The notes under the pieces are model-generated. The model ran no database searches. It was not told the DNA's origin and worked only from the letters and a program-made list of their open reading frames with translations. Both the position numbers and the translations under genes were made by a program. 64,000 bases of DNA. Origin: Streptomyces agglomeratus. Its GTDB lineage: Bacteria; Actinomycetota; Actinomycetes; Streptomycetales; Streptomycetaceae. How positions within the stretch are numbered: position 1 is the stretch's first letter; each line of letters starts with the position of its first letter. Where the stretch lies: contig NZ_MEHJ01000001.1 in NCBI RefSeq assembly GCF_001746415.1, positions 558,001 through 622,000 of the forward strand, written 5' to 3'. This document shows positions 18,081 to 25,984 of this stretch, piece by piece.

Positions 18081-19240
18081 GCAGCGTCCCATTCGTGCGC
18101 ACCACCGCCGTCACCGCCACCGCTCTCGCCGCCCTGCTGGGCGGAGCGTTCTCATGGGGCGCGCCGTCGGCCGTCGCGGCCGAAAACGCGCCCACGGGTT
18201 GGGAGTCGGCCTCGCTCGGTCTTCCGGCCGCCCACCGGACCACCCAGGGCGAGGGTGTGACGGTGGCGGTACTGGACAGCGGCATCAACGCCGATCACCC
18301 GGCTCTCAAGGGGCGGGTGGCGAAGGTGGGGCCCGATTTCTACAACAGTGACGGCCTGCGCCCCGGTGACAAGGACTACGGCGTTCACGGCACCGCCATG
18401 GTCTCCGACGTCCTCAAGGCCGCCCCCAAGGCCCGGATCATCACGGCCCGGGTCATCAACGACAGCAAGGACGAGAAGCTCATACGCCTGAAGGACGGCG
18501 TCAGCCCCCTCGCGAAGGGCATCGACTTCGCGGTCGAAAATGGCGCTGACGTCATCTCCCTGTCGCTCGGCGGCGGGTTGTTCTCCGATCTGGACAGCAG
18601 CGAGGTAGGCGCCGCGTCCCGCGCCGTGCAAAAGGGGGTGACCATCCTCGCGGCGGCCGGTAACAGCGGCGACGAGGGCAATGAGGGCAACTTCCCCGCC
18701 GGGTACCCGACCGTGATCGCCGTCGCCGCGACCCAGCCCGGCGGCACTCGGGCCGAGTTCAGCACCGCGCGTACGCACAACACCATCGCCGCCCCCGGTG
18801 TGCAGATCGCCAGCGCCAAGAACACCGGCGGCTACTTCAACGTCGACGGCACCTCACCGGCCGCCGCGCTCGCCTCCGGCGTCACCGCGCTGATGCTCGC
18901 TAAGAACCCGGACCTGACGCCGGCCCAGACTCGCGCCATCCTCATGCGTACCGCCCAGGCGCCCGCAGGCGGTCACAACCCGCTCGTCGGCGCGGGACAG
19001 ATCAACGCGGCCGCCGCGGTCCGCGCGGCAGCCAACCCACCCAGCATCGACACCGCACCAAGGCCCTACGAAGGCGACAAGAAGCACTTCGCCTCGCCGA
19101 GCGGAACCAGCAAGATCAGCCACCCGCCGATCGACCAGGGACTCCGCACCGTGGGTCTGGGCGCGGCGGCCGGCGGCTTGCTGCTCGTCGTCTGCGGACT
19201 GCTGCTGGCACTCCGCATGAAGCAACGCGTATCCATCTGA
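18077..19240 (+). CDS. S8 family serine protease, mycosin-like (type VII secretion-associated)
   Basis: 387 aa. A signal peptide occupies residues 1-35. The subtilase triad is intact: Asp67 in VAVLDSGIN, His104 in YGVHGTAM, Ser about 260 in DGTSPAAALASG, and the oxyanion Asn in AAAGNSGDEGN. A C-terminal helix (GAAAGGLLLVVCGLLLALRM) followed by KQRVSI anchors the enzyme, so the catalytic domain faces outward. This organisation matches mycosins of ESX/type VII systems, although no other type VII components (EccC, EsxA/B) are in the window. It is coupled to the preceding membrane protein. Confidence 0.88.
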   Translation: MSSVPFVRTTAVTATALAALLGGAFSWGAPSAVAAENAPTGWESASLGLPAAHRTTQGEGVTVAVLDSGINADHPALKGRVAKVGPDFYNSDGLRPGDKDYGVHGTAMVSDVLKAAPKARIITARVINDSKDEKLIRLKDGVSPLAKGIDFAVENGADVISLSLGGGLFSDLDSSEVGAASRAVQKGVTILAAAGNSGDEGNEGNFPAGYPTVIAVAATQPGGTRAEFSTARTHNTIAAPGVQIASAKNTGGYFNVDGTSPAAALASGVTALMLAKNPDLTPAQTRAILMRTAQAPAGGHNPLVGAGQINAAAAVRAAANPPSIDTAPRPYEGDKKHFASPSGTSKISHPPIDQGLRTVGLGAAAGGLLLVVCGLLLALRMKQRVSI

Positions 19241-19251
19241 TCCGACGCGAA

Positions 19252-19286
19252 CCCGAGGGCCACCGTGCTGCACGGTGGCCCTCGGT
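19252..19286 (+). terminator. Strong hairpin terminator after the mycosin gene
   Basis: About 12 bp after the stop, a near-perfect GC-rich stem of about 15 bp (CGAGGGCCACCGTG against CACGGTGGCCCTCG) with a 3-nt loop is followed by GTTTCGTTG. It lacks a long U run, as is common in high-GC actinomycetes. Confidence 0.75.
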
Positions 19287-19927
19287 TTCGTTGCGGGGAC
19301 CATGCGGGAGTGCCGCTGTCCATCTGCCCTGTCCCCCAGAGACTCAACGAATGCCGCACCACCTCGAACGGCCTCATACTTCGGGACAGTGCGGCCGACT
19401 TGGGCCCCGCGGCCAGGGCGAGAAGCTGCTCGCTTTGCGCGTCCGTGAGGTCAGGGCCGGTCAGCGTGGACAGCCCCTGACGCCATTTACGATTCCCCGC
19501 TTACGAAGAGCCGGACTGTGCGGCACGCGCGACTGTGCGCCGTACCTGTGAGCGGCCGGCGAGGGGTACATGCGGAAACCTCCTCAGATGGTGTGAGGAG
19601 GGACACGTCCTTCGAGGGCTGTCGCACCGGATGAAGGATGGCCGAAAAGCGCGCACAGGCGGCTTGCAGCACCGACCTCTTCCTGGGGGGCCGTCGACGA
19701 TCGTCAGAGCGACGATGCTGCCCTCTGCGCCCACGCGCCTTCTCTACGTATAGATCATCAGGGCAGCTCAGGCCATGGGTCAGGTCAGGTGCAACTGCGG
19801 TGATCACACCTTACAACTCAGTGGTTATTCACTGTATGTCATAGATAGCCCCTCTTTGGTTGATTAGCCACCTTTCCACTAGTTGCCGCCCTCTTCAACA
19901 AGCCCGACCGTCGTCCGAAACCTTTTG
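19287..19927. other. Long intergenic stretch, no supported gene; locally AT-richer
   Basis: No reading frame with a recognisable domain is seen on either strand. One 8-bp hairpin (CCTCCTCA at 19579-19586 against TGAGGAGG at 19594-19601, 7-nt loop) is present. From about 19740 to 20000 the base composition is clearly less GC-rich than flanking genes, which fits a regulatory or acquired segment. Confidence 0.5.
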
Positions 19928-19957
19928 TTGACGGAGCGAATTTGCGCGGGTTAGGTT
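19928..19957 (+). promoter_or_regulatory. Consensus sigma-HrdB-type promoter
   Basis: TTGACG at 19928-19933 and TAGGTT at 19952-19957 are separated by 18 bp, an almost ideal Streptomyces vegetative promoter. Transcription would begin near 19964, about 40 nt before the small ORF at 20006. Confidence 0.6.
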
Positions 19958-20005
19958 TCATCGACGTCTTCGATAAGTGCAAACGCGAAGCCAGGAGGAG
20001 GGATT

Positions 20006-20221
20006 GTGGCCATCGCCACTGAAGGTGCGACGAGCTTTTACTTAACCGAACCCGGTGCGATCAAGACGCGAAAGTTGCCAGCACTCCCGGCCGCCCCTCC
20101 AACTCACCTCCTATTGCCATTTCAGGACTTTCACTCAACCTCTCCGAAGGAATACGGAAGTTGCTGCTCGGCTTCGGGACAGAGGGCGGGGGAAATGAAT
20201 AATCCATCTTCTGCGGCCTGA
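20006..20221 (+). CDS. Small ORF (71 aa) behind a consensus promoter and strong RBS
   Basis: A GTG start is preceded at about 6 nt by AGGAGGAGGG, one of the best ribosome-binding sites in the window, and by the promoter at 19928-19957. The product starts MAIATEGATSFYLTEPGAIK and is polar, with Pro- and Ser-rich stretches and a CC pair near its end. I do not recognise a family. It may be an intact small protein, a leader peptide, or the preserved start of a gene whose remainder decayed, since a degraded dioxygenase lies 10 bp downstream in another frame. Confidence 0.45.
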   Translation: MAIATEGATSFYLTEPGAIKTRKLPALPAAPPTHLLLPFQDFHSTSPKEYGSCCSASGQRAGEMNNPSSAA

Positions 20222-20230
20222 GGGTGGACG

Positions 20231-20576
20231 ATCCAGCGGTCGGTCGCGTTCGACTACCACCCGTAGAACGTGCCCCATCCCCTGCGTAGGGGCTTCCTCG
20301 CGCCGCTCTGCCTGCGTCAGGCCCACGAGGCAGTTGCTGCGCCTCGCCTGTCGTCCGTGCGCGACGCGCTGCCGCTGACCTCGGGCCGCAGGCCGGCCGT
20401 TCATTGGAGAGCGTCTGCCGCGACCTGGTAGTCGCGCCGGGGTGACCTCGTCGCCCTGGACAACCAAGCGGTGGTGCACGGGGCGCGGCGCGTTCCAGCT
20501 TCGCTACGACAGGCGCGACCGGTGGCTACGCCGGTTCAATTCCTTGCGTTCCACCCCGCTGTGGCCCAGCGGGTGA
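20231..20576 (+). pseudogene. Relic of TauD/clavaminate-synthase-like Fe(II)/2-oxoglutarate dioxygenase (C-terminal part)
   Basis: In one frame the DNA reads VAFDYHP, a stop, NVPHPLRRGFLAPL, later a second stop, then RRGDLVALDNQAVVHG, which contains the distal His and the DN...VVHGR-type signature of TauD-family enzymes. A frameshift follows, and FQLRYDRRDRWLRRFNSL with a TGA at 20574-20576 completes a typical C-terminus (RYDGxDRWLxR). Two in-frame stops plus a frameshift make it a clear pseudogene. Such enzymes often hydroxylate amino acids in natural-product clusters. Confidence 0.75.
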
Positions 20577-20695
20577 GGCGGCAACACGTGTGCTGCCCGC
20601 GATGACGGACATCCGCGGAGCCGCCCGCCCCCCCCGCCCACAGCTATGCCCTTGCGCCCTGACGTCGCGGCACGCGGGTGACCCATTTGACATGA

Positions 20696-21472
20696 ATGAG
20701 GAAGATGGATCTGTACGAGGTAATCGGGCTGCTCCTGGCCGCGACGGCAGCCGGGTGGGTGGATGCCGTCGTGGGCGGGGGCGGGGTGCTCCTCATCCCG
20801 GTGCTGCTGCTGTCCTTCCCGCAGTACCCGCCCGCGACAGCGCTCGGCACCAACAAGATCGCCGCCGTCATGGGCACCGCGACCGCCGCGTACATGTACC
20901 AGAGGCGTACACGCCTGGATCGCTCGGTCCTCGTGCCGGCCGCGGCACTCGCGGTCCCGTTCGGCGCGCTGGGGGCTTTGTCCGCGGCAAGCGTGCCCAC
21001 GAGTTACTTCAGGCCCGTCATCATGGCTCTGCTGGTCTCGGTGGCACTCTTCGTAGCCTTCAGGCCGAGCTTCGGCGTGCAGCAGACGGACACCGTCGTA
21101 ACCCGGCGTCGCCGCATTACGGCCATTCTTCTGGCGGGCGTCGGGATCGGTTTCTACGACGGCGTATTCGGCCCCGGAGTCGGCACCTTCCTCATCATTT
21201 CCTTCACCACCCTCCTTGCCACACAGTTCCTGGAGAGCGCTGCCATGGCGAAAGTCATCAACGCCTCGTCCAATCTGGGCGCCCTGGCGGTTTTCGCATG
21301 GCAGGGGAACGTTCTGTGGGCCATCGGCCTCGGAATGGCTGTTGGGAATATAACGGGCGCGATGATCGGCTCACGCACCGCGATGAAAAAGGGCTCCGGC
21401 TTCGTGCGGGTTGTATTGGTGCTTGTGGTCACGGGAATGGTGATAAAGATGGGTTTCGATCAGTTCGCTTAA
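20696..21472 (+). CDS. TSUP family (TauE/SafE-type) anion permease
   Basis: 258 aa; ATG 20696 or 20705. Seven to eight hydrophobic helices are seen. The first repeat signature is GLLLAATAAGWVDAVVGGGG with LLSFPQYPPATALGTNKIAA; the second repeat has GVGIGFYDGVFGPGVGTFLI. Both are hallmarks of the sulfite-exporter TauE/SafE family, which moves sulfite, sulfoacetate or related organosulfonates across the inner membrane. It follows a decayed TauD-like gene, but a functional link is uncertain because the latter is dead and its type is not clearly taurine-specific. Confidence 0.88.
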   Translation: MRKMDLYEVIGLLLAATAAGWVDAVVGGGGVLLIPVLLLSFPQYPPATALGTNKIAAVMGTATAAYMYQRRTRLDRSVLVPAAALAVPFGALGALSAASVPTSYFRPVIMALLVSVALFVAFRPSFGVQQTDTVVTRRRRITAILLAGVGIGFYDGVFGPGVGTFLIISFTTLLATQFLESAAMAKVINASSNLGALAVFAWQGNVLWAIGLGMAVGNITGAMIGSRTAMKKGSGFVRVVLVLVVTGMVIKMGFDQFA

Positions 21473-21847
21473 GTGCCGCGCCGTCTCGCCAGGGGCCGTA
21501 GTCCTGCCGGTGCTGCTCGCTCCGGCCAGCCCACAGCGGCTTCTGCATGACGACGCGGAGATCGCCACCGCCCGGGCGGCGGGCCTTGGGAACGGTCTCC
21601 ACGCCAGCACCGACAGCCACCACGCCTTCCCCGAGGTGGCCGGATCTGTCAAGGGCGACTGCTGACCCCCACCCATGTCGGCTTCGGCAATCTGCGCACG
21701 CAGGGCATCCTCACCGGCGCGACCCCGGAGGGTGCACGCATCGAACGCCTTCCACTGACATGCGAGGGCCGCCATGGAAACGAATTCTGGTTCGGAAGAT
21801 CGAGAACGACGGGGACGACGGCGCTACTTCACCCTCGACGGCACCGA
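21473..21847. other. Intergenic stretch, no supported gene
   Basis: Short frames only. One plus-strand run ending at 21664 (with HASTDSHHAFPEVAG) may be a remnant of something coding, but I cannot place it. This segment abuts the eroded IS200/IS605 element. Confidence 0.4.
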
Positions 21848-22145
21848 TCACACCGACCGTTTCTCGGGCAGGAGGGCCTGAGCTTCTTTGATCAGCCGGC
21901 TCTTGAGCACCCCCCGTGCATTTGCCGGCAGCAGAGCGGGGTCCAACTGGCCGGGGCCGGCTTCGTAAGGGTGCAGGGCATTGCGGATGTGGGCGTAGGC
22001 GCGGGGGTGCTGCACAGCCAGCAGTCGGCCGGCCTGCTCGATCGCTTCGGGACGTGCGTGGGTTTCCGGTGCGTGGTCTTTGCGGGTGGCGACGGTCTGC
22101 ATGAGGTGGCGCACGACGCGGTCGCATTCGAGAGCGGATGGCCTG
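21848..22145 (-). pseudogene. 3' fragment of an unrecognised gene
   Basis: The minus strand reads about 95 codons without a stop (DRVVRHLMQTVATRKDHA ... KSRLIKEAQALLPEKRSV), with convincing amphipathic helical pattern and codon usage. There is no start codon at a sensible place, and it begins where the TnpB homology stops. It looks like the C-terminal part of a host gene truncated by the insertion sequence. The function is unknown. Confidence 0.45.
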
Positions 22146-22496
22146 GCGGGTGTCCTTGCGAGACTTGAAACCAGGTGCACCCATGCGCGGGCGCTTGCCC
22201 TTGAGACCGTCGAAGAAGTTCCGGTACGCGGTGTCCAGGTCCCGAAGGGACTGCTGCAACACAACCGACGACACCTCGGCGAGCCAAGCCCGCTCGGGAG
22301 TCTTCTTCGCAGCGGTCAGCTGCCTGGACAGCTCACCGGACGCAACAAACGGCAGCCCCGCGCAACGAGCGGCCTCACGAACACGAAGCGCGTCGTTGAA
22401 GACAACCCGAGCACACCCGAACGCCCGCCCCAACGCCAGACGCTGACTGGCACTCGGGTACACGCGGAACGAATACCGAAGCTGCACGAAGATCAC
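22131..22496 (-). pseudogene. tnpB: Truncated TnpB (IS200/IS605 or IS607-type OrfB), N-terminal third only
   Basis: From ATG 22496 the minus strand encodes the N-terminal helix-turn-helix region of TnpB: LRYSFRVYPSASQRLALGRA, CARVVFNDALR, and AYRNFFDGLKGKRPRMGAP then FKSRKD. Homology ends abruptly at about residue 120, so the RuvC nuclease (DED) and zinc-finger parts are missing and the protein is inactive as an RNA-guided nuclease. The open frame continues to 21711 only as an arginine-rich shadow. It is divergent from the tnpA relic at 22565, the classical IS605 arrangement. Confidence 0.8.
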
Positions 22497-22564
22497 ATTA
22501 CCCTTCGGTCTATGTCACCACGATGAAACCCCAACCCCGATATACGCACCGGGCGTCACGTCGT

Positions 22565-22800
22565 CTCCTCCTGGTGCGCTACCCGCCCAAGGTCCAGCTC
22601 TCCAAGCTGGTCAACTCGCTCAAGGGGGCCAGCTCCCGCAGGCTCCGTCAGGAGTACGACAACCACGTCCGCCGGTACCTGTGGGCCCACACTTCTGGCC
22701 CGGCTCCCACTTCGCCGGCTCACGCGCCGGGGCGCCACTGACCCTGGTCAAGCAGTACATCGACAACCAGAAGCGGCCCATCTCACCGACACCCCAAAGG
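22565..22800 (+). pseudogene. tnpA: Truncated and frameshifted IS200-type Y1 transposase (TnpA)
   Basis: Reading starts inside the gene: VRYPPKVQLSKLVNSLKGAS then SRRLRQEYDNHVRRYLW, followed one frame away by GPHFWPGSHFAGSRAGAPLT and VKQYIDNQKRPI. These are the helix carrying the catalytic-tyrosine region and the end of IS200/IS605 TnpA. The N-terminal HUH part is missing. The frameshift near 22683 fits loss of one G in a G run. Confidence 0.8.
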
Positions 22801-22842
22801 CCCAGAGAACCCCGGCGCTCCGCACCGCCGGGTCAACAATGC

Positions 22843-22871
22843 GCTTCACCCCCCACCCTGAAGGGTGAAGC
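22843..22871. repeat. Hairpin at the end of the IS200/IS605 relic
   Basis: GCTTCACCC (22843-22851) is the exact inverse of GGGTGAAGC (22863-22871) with an 11-nt loop. IS200/IS605 elements carry subterminal hairpins recognised by TnpA, and this one lies just after the tnpA relic, so it is probably one of the original element ends. Confidence 0.55.
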
Positions 22872-22952
22872 ACTCCGCAAGATCAAGGTAAAACCGTCGG
22901 GCGTTGATGATCTGCATGGCGTCGTCGCGGGGCAGCTGGCTGAGATCGGTGT

Positions 22953-23123
22953 TCAGGGGTCCCAGTTTTTGGTCAGCTCGGTCAGGTCTGTTTTCCACCG
23001 GCGTACGGCCATCGGGTGGCGTAGCAGGACGTTGCGCTCGTTGTGTTCCCGGGCGTCGTCTGCGACGGTGTCGCGGAAGGAGACATGGCCTTGTTGCAGC
23101 AGGTGGGCGACGGGCGGGGTCAT
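22953..23123 (-). CDS. Small hypothetical protein (56 aa)
   Basis: From an ATG at 23123 with GAAGG 6 nt upstream, the minus strand encodes a complete 56-residue helical, charged protein beginning MTPPVAHLLQQGHVSFRDTV, ending at TGA 22955-22953. It lies 12 bp after the stop of the frameshifted gene upstream on the same strand, so it is probably its operon partner. There are no membrane or signal segments. Family not recognised. Confidence 0.5.
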   Translation of the reverse strand: MTPPVAHLLQQGHVSFRDTVADDAREHNERNVLLRHPMAVRRWKTDLTELTKNWDP

Positions 23124-23135
23124 GGTGACCTTCAG

Positions 23136-23686
23136 CTAGCCGGTGTCGCAGGCTTCTTCGATGGAATCGAAGACGTCTTGGGCGGGTGGTTGCGGCGGCG
23201 GTTCGACGATGCCCCGCTCCCGCTTGGCCTGTTCCACCAGGCGGCTGTAGTCGGCGGGGAATGCCTTGGACAGCCACGACAGCGCGGTGTGCTGCGCGTT
23301 GAGTGCGTTGAGGTGTTCTCGGGTGAGCGTTCGAATGCCTCGCGGCGGTACTGGGCGCTGACGCGTCGTGCTTCGTGCAGATTCGCGCGTACCCGGCGGA
23401 GCTTGGTCTCCGCCCCTTCCGCTCGGCCGTCGCCGGTCAGGCGCATGCGCTCAGCCGATACCTGCAACTCCCCCTCGTCCCACAGCAGCGCGTCCTGCCA
23501 GTCCAGGTGCCATTCCGGCCCGCGCAGCAGTCGGCGTACGGGGCGCGTCAGGCGCCGGGTGGCATCGGCGATAGAGACCGTGACCAGGTTGCGGAGGTCG
23601 TCGTCGAAGCACCTGACCAGTTCCTCCGCTGTAAGGTGGGGTACGTCCGCCAGCAGGACCCTGCGCTCACTCGCAGCTTCTGTCAT
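23136..23686 (-). CDS. Hypothetical helical protein, single-base frameshift near 23330
   Basis: ATG at 23686 with a GAGGAGGGG ribosome-binding site. The first 118 residues read normally (ADVPHLTAEELVRCFDDDLR, GPEWHLDWQDALLWDEGELQ, a long Arg/Glu-rich helix). At about 23330 the frame changes; continuing one frame away gives TREHLNALNAQHTALSWLSK then AFPADYSRLVEQAKRERGIV and a TAG at 23138-23136, completing about 183 aa. The conserved feel of both halves argues for a one-base deletion rather than two genes. Cytosolic, possibly coiled-coil; the function is unknown. Confidence 0.55.
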
Positions 23687-24106
23687 CAGCCCCTCCTCGT
23701 CCCGCCGTGATCACCCACCGTAGCTCCAAGAGCCCATACCTGTAGGCGACTTGGGCAGCGTCCCGCTGGTCTACCGGAAGCCGGCGGGGCGTGGCGGTGC
23801 GCCGAAGCCGCGACCTGGGGTTGTTGTGAGCGGGCCTCGACGAATGGGCCCCGTACCTGCGGCGGGACCTCAAGGGACGTGGCTCTTCCCCCGTGGCGGG
23901 TGAGGCGAGGGGCGCGTACGCCGGTTGCAATGAAATGCGGCGGAAGGGCGCGCATCGGCCGCTGCCGGGCCGGCTCGGCGAGGTGGCCACCGTGAAGCAC
24001 CGGCGGTCGCCCGCACGACACCTGCCGACCGCCTCGGGAGGCCGTTCGCGGAGCCTGACGCCGACGCTCCGGGCGGGGTGACGCGCTGAGCCGAAGGGAG
24101 TCACAG
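23687..24106. other. Intergenic region, no supported gene
   Basis: 420 bp with only short arginine-rich frames. An imperfect version of the palindrome found upstream of neighbouring genes (CCCCCGTGGCGGGTGA, about 23888-23903) is present and may act on the 24107 gene or on the divergent minus-strand pair. Confidence 0.45.
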
Positions 24107-24646
24107 GTGTCCAGTACCACGAGCGGACCGACCACGCCGCGCCGGAAGGGCCGCGCCCAGCGACGCGCCGAGCTCCGCTCCCAAGCGGACTACACGGGCG
24201 GCGTCTACGGGTCCATGCTCGCCGCCTCCGTGGTCATCGGCGCTGGCTCCCTGGGCCAGTTCCCCCGCACCGAGCTGGTGCTGCTGCTGTTGCTCACCGG
24301 CCTCGTCTTCTGGGTCGCGCACGTGCACGCCCAGCTGTTCGGGGCGCGCCTGGCACGGCAGGCGCCGGACCGCCGGGGCGTGCTGCGCGTGTGCCGCGAA
24401 GAGTGGCCGATCGTCAAAGCTGCCGTCCCGCCGGCCGCCGCGGTGGCCGTCAGCCCACTGCTGGGCCTGGACGTGCGCGGCGCGCTCTGGCTGGCGCTTT
24501 CCATCGCCGTGGCCGGCCAGGTGGGCTGGTCTGTGGCGGCGGCCCGCCGCGCCGGCGCCTCCCGGCGGCTGATGGCCGTCACCGCCTCGGTCAATCTCCT
24601 GCTCGGCCTGCTGATCATCTTCTTCAAGATCGTGCTCACACATTGA
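24107..24646 (+). CDS. Four-helix membrane protein of unknown function
   Basis: 179 aa from a GTG with GAAGGGAG upstream. A basic N-terminus (RRKGRAQRRAELRSQ) is followed by hydrophobic helices at about 33-50, 55-75, 102-125 and 130-148, and a final helix before the C-terminus (VTASVNLLLGLLIIFFKIVL). No known catalytic motif. It heads a run of membrane or stress-type genes (24107-27983) read in the same direction. Confidence 0.7.
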   Translation: MSSTTSGPTTPRRKGRAQRRAELRSQADYTGGVYGSMLAASVVIGAGSLGQFPRTELVLLLLLTGLVFWVAHVHAQLFGARLARQAPDRRGVLRVCREEWPIVKAAVPPAAAVAVSPLLGLDVRGALWLALSIAVAGQVGWSVAAARRAGASRRLMAVTASVNLLLGLLIIFFKIVLTH

Positions 24647-24685
24647 GAAGCCTCAGCCCCACGGCTTGCGCCGCCGGACGACGGG

Positions 24686-24702
24686 TCACCTGCACCGGGT
24701 GA
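24686..24702. promoter_or_regulatory. 17-bp palindrome, copy 1 (TCACCY-N5-GGGTGA)
   Basis: TCACCTGCACCGGGTGA, 83 bp upstream of the 24785 start. The half-sites TCACCC and GGGTGA with a 5-bp centre recur upstream of 25244 and 27525, suggesting a shared regulator. Confidence 0.5.
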
Positions 24703-24784
24703 TGCCCAGCGAAGCCTCCGGGCGGACCATCACAGAGACAGGGCGTCTCCACCCGTCCCAGGCATGTCCATAGGAGGACAGCTC

Positions 24785-24982
24785 GTGCGCTACGAGATCC
24801 GCGTCGAGGGACATCTGTCGGAAACACTGGCCAAAGCCTTCCCGGAGCTGGGCCACGTGGTGATGTCCGGCCAGACCGTCCTGTTCGGCCCTGTCGTGGA
24901 CGAGGCACACCTGTACGGACTCCTGGCACGCTGCCAGTCGCTGGGACTGCGCGTCATGGAGATGCGGCAGCTGCCGGAGTGA
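24785..24982 (+). CDS. Small hypothetical protein (65 aa)
   Basis: The GTG at 24785 is preceded by AGGAGGACAG at ideal spacing, favouring it over the ATG at 24764. The product starts MRYEIRVEGHLSETLAKAFP and shows an alternating beta-alpha-beta pattern with a GQTVLFGPVVDEAHLYGLL core, which resembles a small ACT/ferredoxin-like single domain. It is cytosolic. Upstream is palindrome copy 1. Confidence 0.65.
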   Translation: MRYEIRVEGHLSETLAKAFPELGHVVMSGQTVLFGPVVDEAHLYGLLARCQSLGLRVMEMRQLPE

Positions 24983-25109
24983 CGGGACCGGGCCCGGCCG
25001 GGGCACGGGCTGGGGTCGCTCGTGCGGTGTCTCCTCTTCCGTGCGGCCGGCGCACCGAAGGGCCGGGCGCGGCGACGGCCCACCTCACCGCCACGCCGAG
25101 GTCAGCGGA

Positions 25110-25126
25110 TCACCCGTGGTGGGTGA
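25110..25126. promoter_or_regulatory. 17-bp palindrome, copy 2 (TCACCC-N5-GGGTGA)
   Basis: TCACCCGTGGTGGGTGA, a perfect dyad, 117 bp upstream of the HdeD-like gene at 25244. Confidence 0.55.
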
Positions 25127-25243
25127 CCCGGCACCCGGTGGATGGCGTCACCCTGGAACGGCCAGGTGCTCGCACCACCGCACACCACCCACTCGCCCCG
25201 TCGGCGGTCCGCAAGCGACCGATCGCTCACGCGAGGAGGAGCC

Positions 25244-25942
25244 ATGACCATGCCACACGGTTCGGCGTCCGGTCCGGCATCGCGCGCCGGGCAGCAACAC
25301 GAGCCCGACGGCGCCGCACCAGAACCGGCGGGCGATTCCGTCGCACCAGGGCCGACGGGCGATATCGCGTACGTGCTCGCCCGGCTCGGCCGTTCATGGA
25401 CCTGGATCATGGGGTCGGCCGTCGCGACGCTGGTGCCGGGCGTCCTCCTCCTGGTCTGGCCGGAAGCCACCCTGCACGTCCTGGCCGTCCTCATCGGCCT
25501 GTACCTGCTGGTGGACGGAGCGTTCCGGTTCGTGGCCGTCTTCGCGCGCAGGGCACACGAACGGCTGCCGGGGCTGCTCCTGGCCGTGCTGTACGTCCTG
25601 GCCGGAGTGCTGTGCCTGCGGAACCCGCTTCAGACCATCGCCGCCCTCTCCCTGATCGTCGGGGTCCTGTGGCTCGTGTCCGGCATCCTCACCCTCTATA
25701 CGGCCCTCGCGACTCAGGACCTGCCGCACCGGGGCGTCGTCGTCGGCGTCGCGGTGCTCGGCATCGTCGCGGGCATCGTGGTGCTCGCGCTGCCGGCCGA
25801 GTCGGCCCGCGCCCTGACCCGGCTGCTCGGCCTGTGGCTCGTGCTGCTCGGTCTGAGCGAGGCGTGGGTGGCCCTCGCGTGGCGGGCCGCGCTCCGCAAG
25901 GCACAGGCCACGGGGCCACACGCCCCCGCCGCGGCGGCCTGA
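25244..25942 (+). CDS. HdeD family membrane protein
   Basis: 232 aa; ATG 25244 chosen because GCGAGGAGGAGCC precedes it. After a disordered 40-residue head, six helices in three pairs follow (WIMGSAVATLVPGVLLLVWP, VLAVLIGLYLLVDGAFRFVA, LLLAVLYVLAGVLCLRNP, IVGVLWLVSGILTLYTAL, GVVVGVAVLGIVAGIVVLAL, LTRLLGLWLVLLGLSEAW). This is the HdeD/DUF308 pattern, linked in enterobacteria to acid-stress resistance; the molecular activity is unknown. It has palindrome copy 2 upstream. Confidence 0.85.
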   Translation: MTMPHGSASGPASRAGQQHEPDGAAPEPAGDSVAPGPTGDIAYVLARLGRSWTWIMGSAVATLVPGVLLLVWPEATLHVLAVLIGLYLLVDGAFRFVAVFARRAHERLPGLLLAVLYVLAGVLCLRNPLQTIAALSLIVGVLWLVSGILTLYTALATQDLPHRGVVVGVAVLGIVAGIVVLALPAESARALTRLLGLWLVLLGLSEAWVALAWRAALRKAQATGPHAPAAAA

Positions 25943-25984
25943 CCCGTATCCGACGTTTCCGGCGCACACACGGAGGGACCACCC

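Noticed and set aside
20590..21501. 303-codon plus-strand frame
   Set aside because: Alternative frame of the TSUP permease gene.
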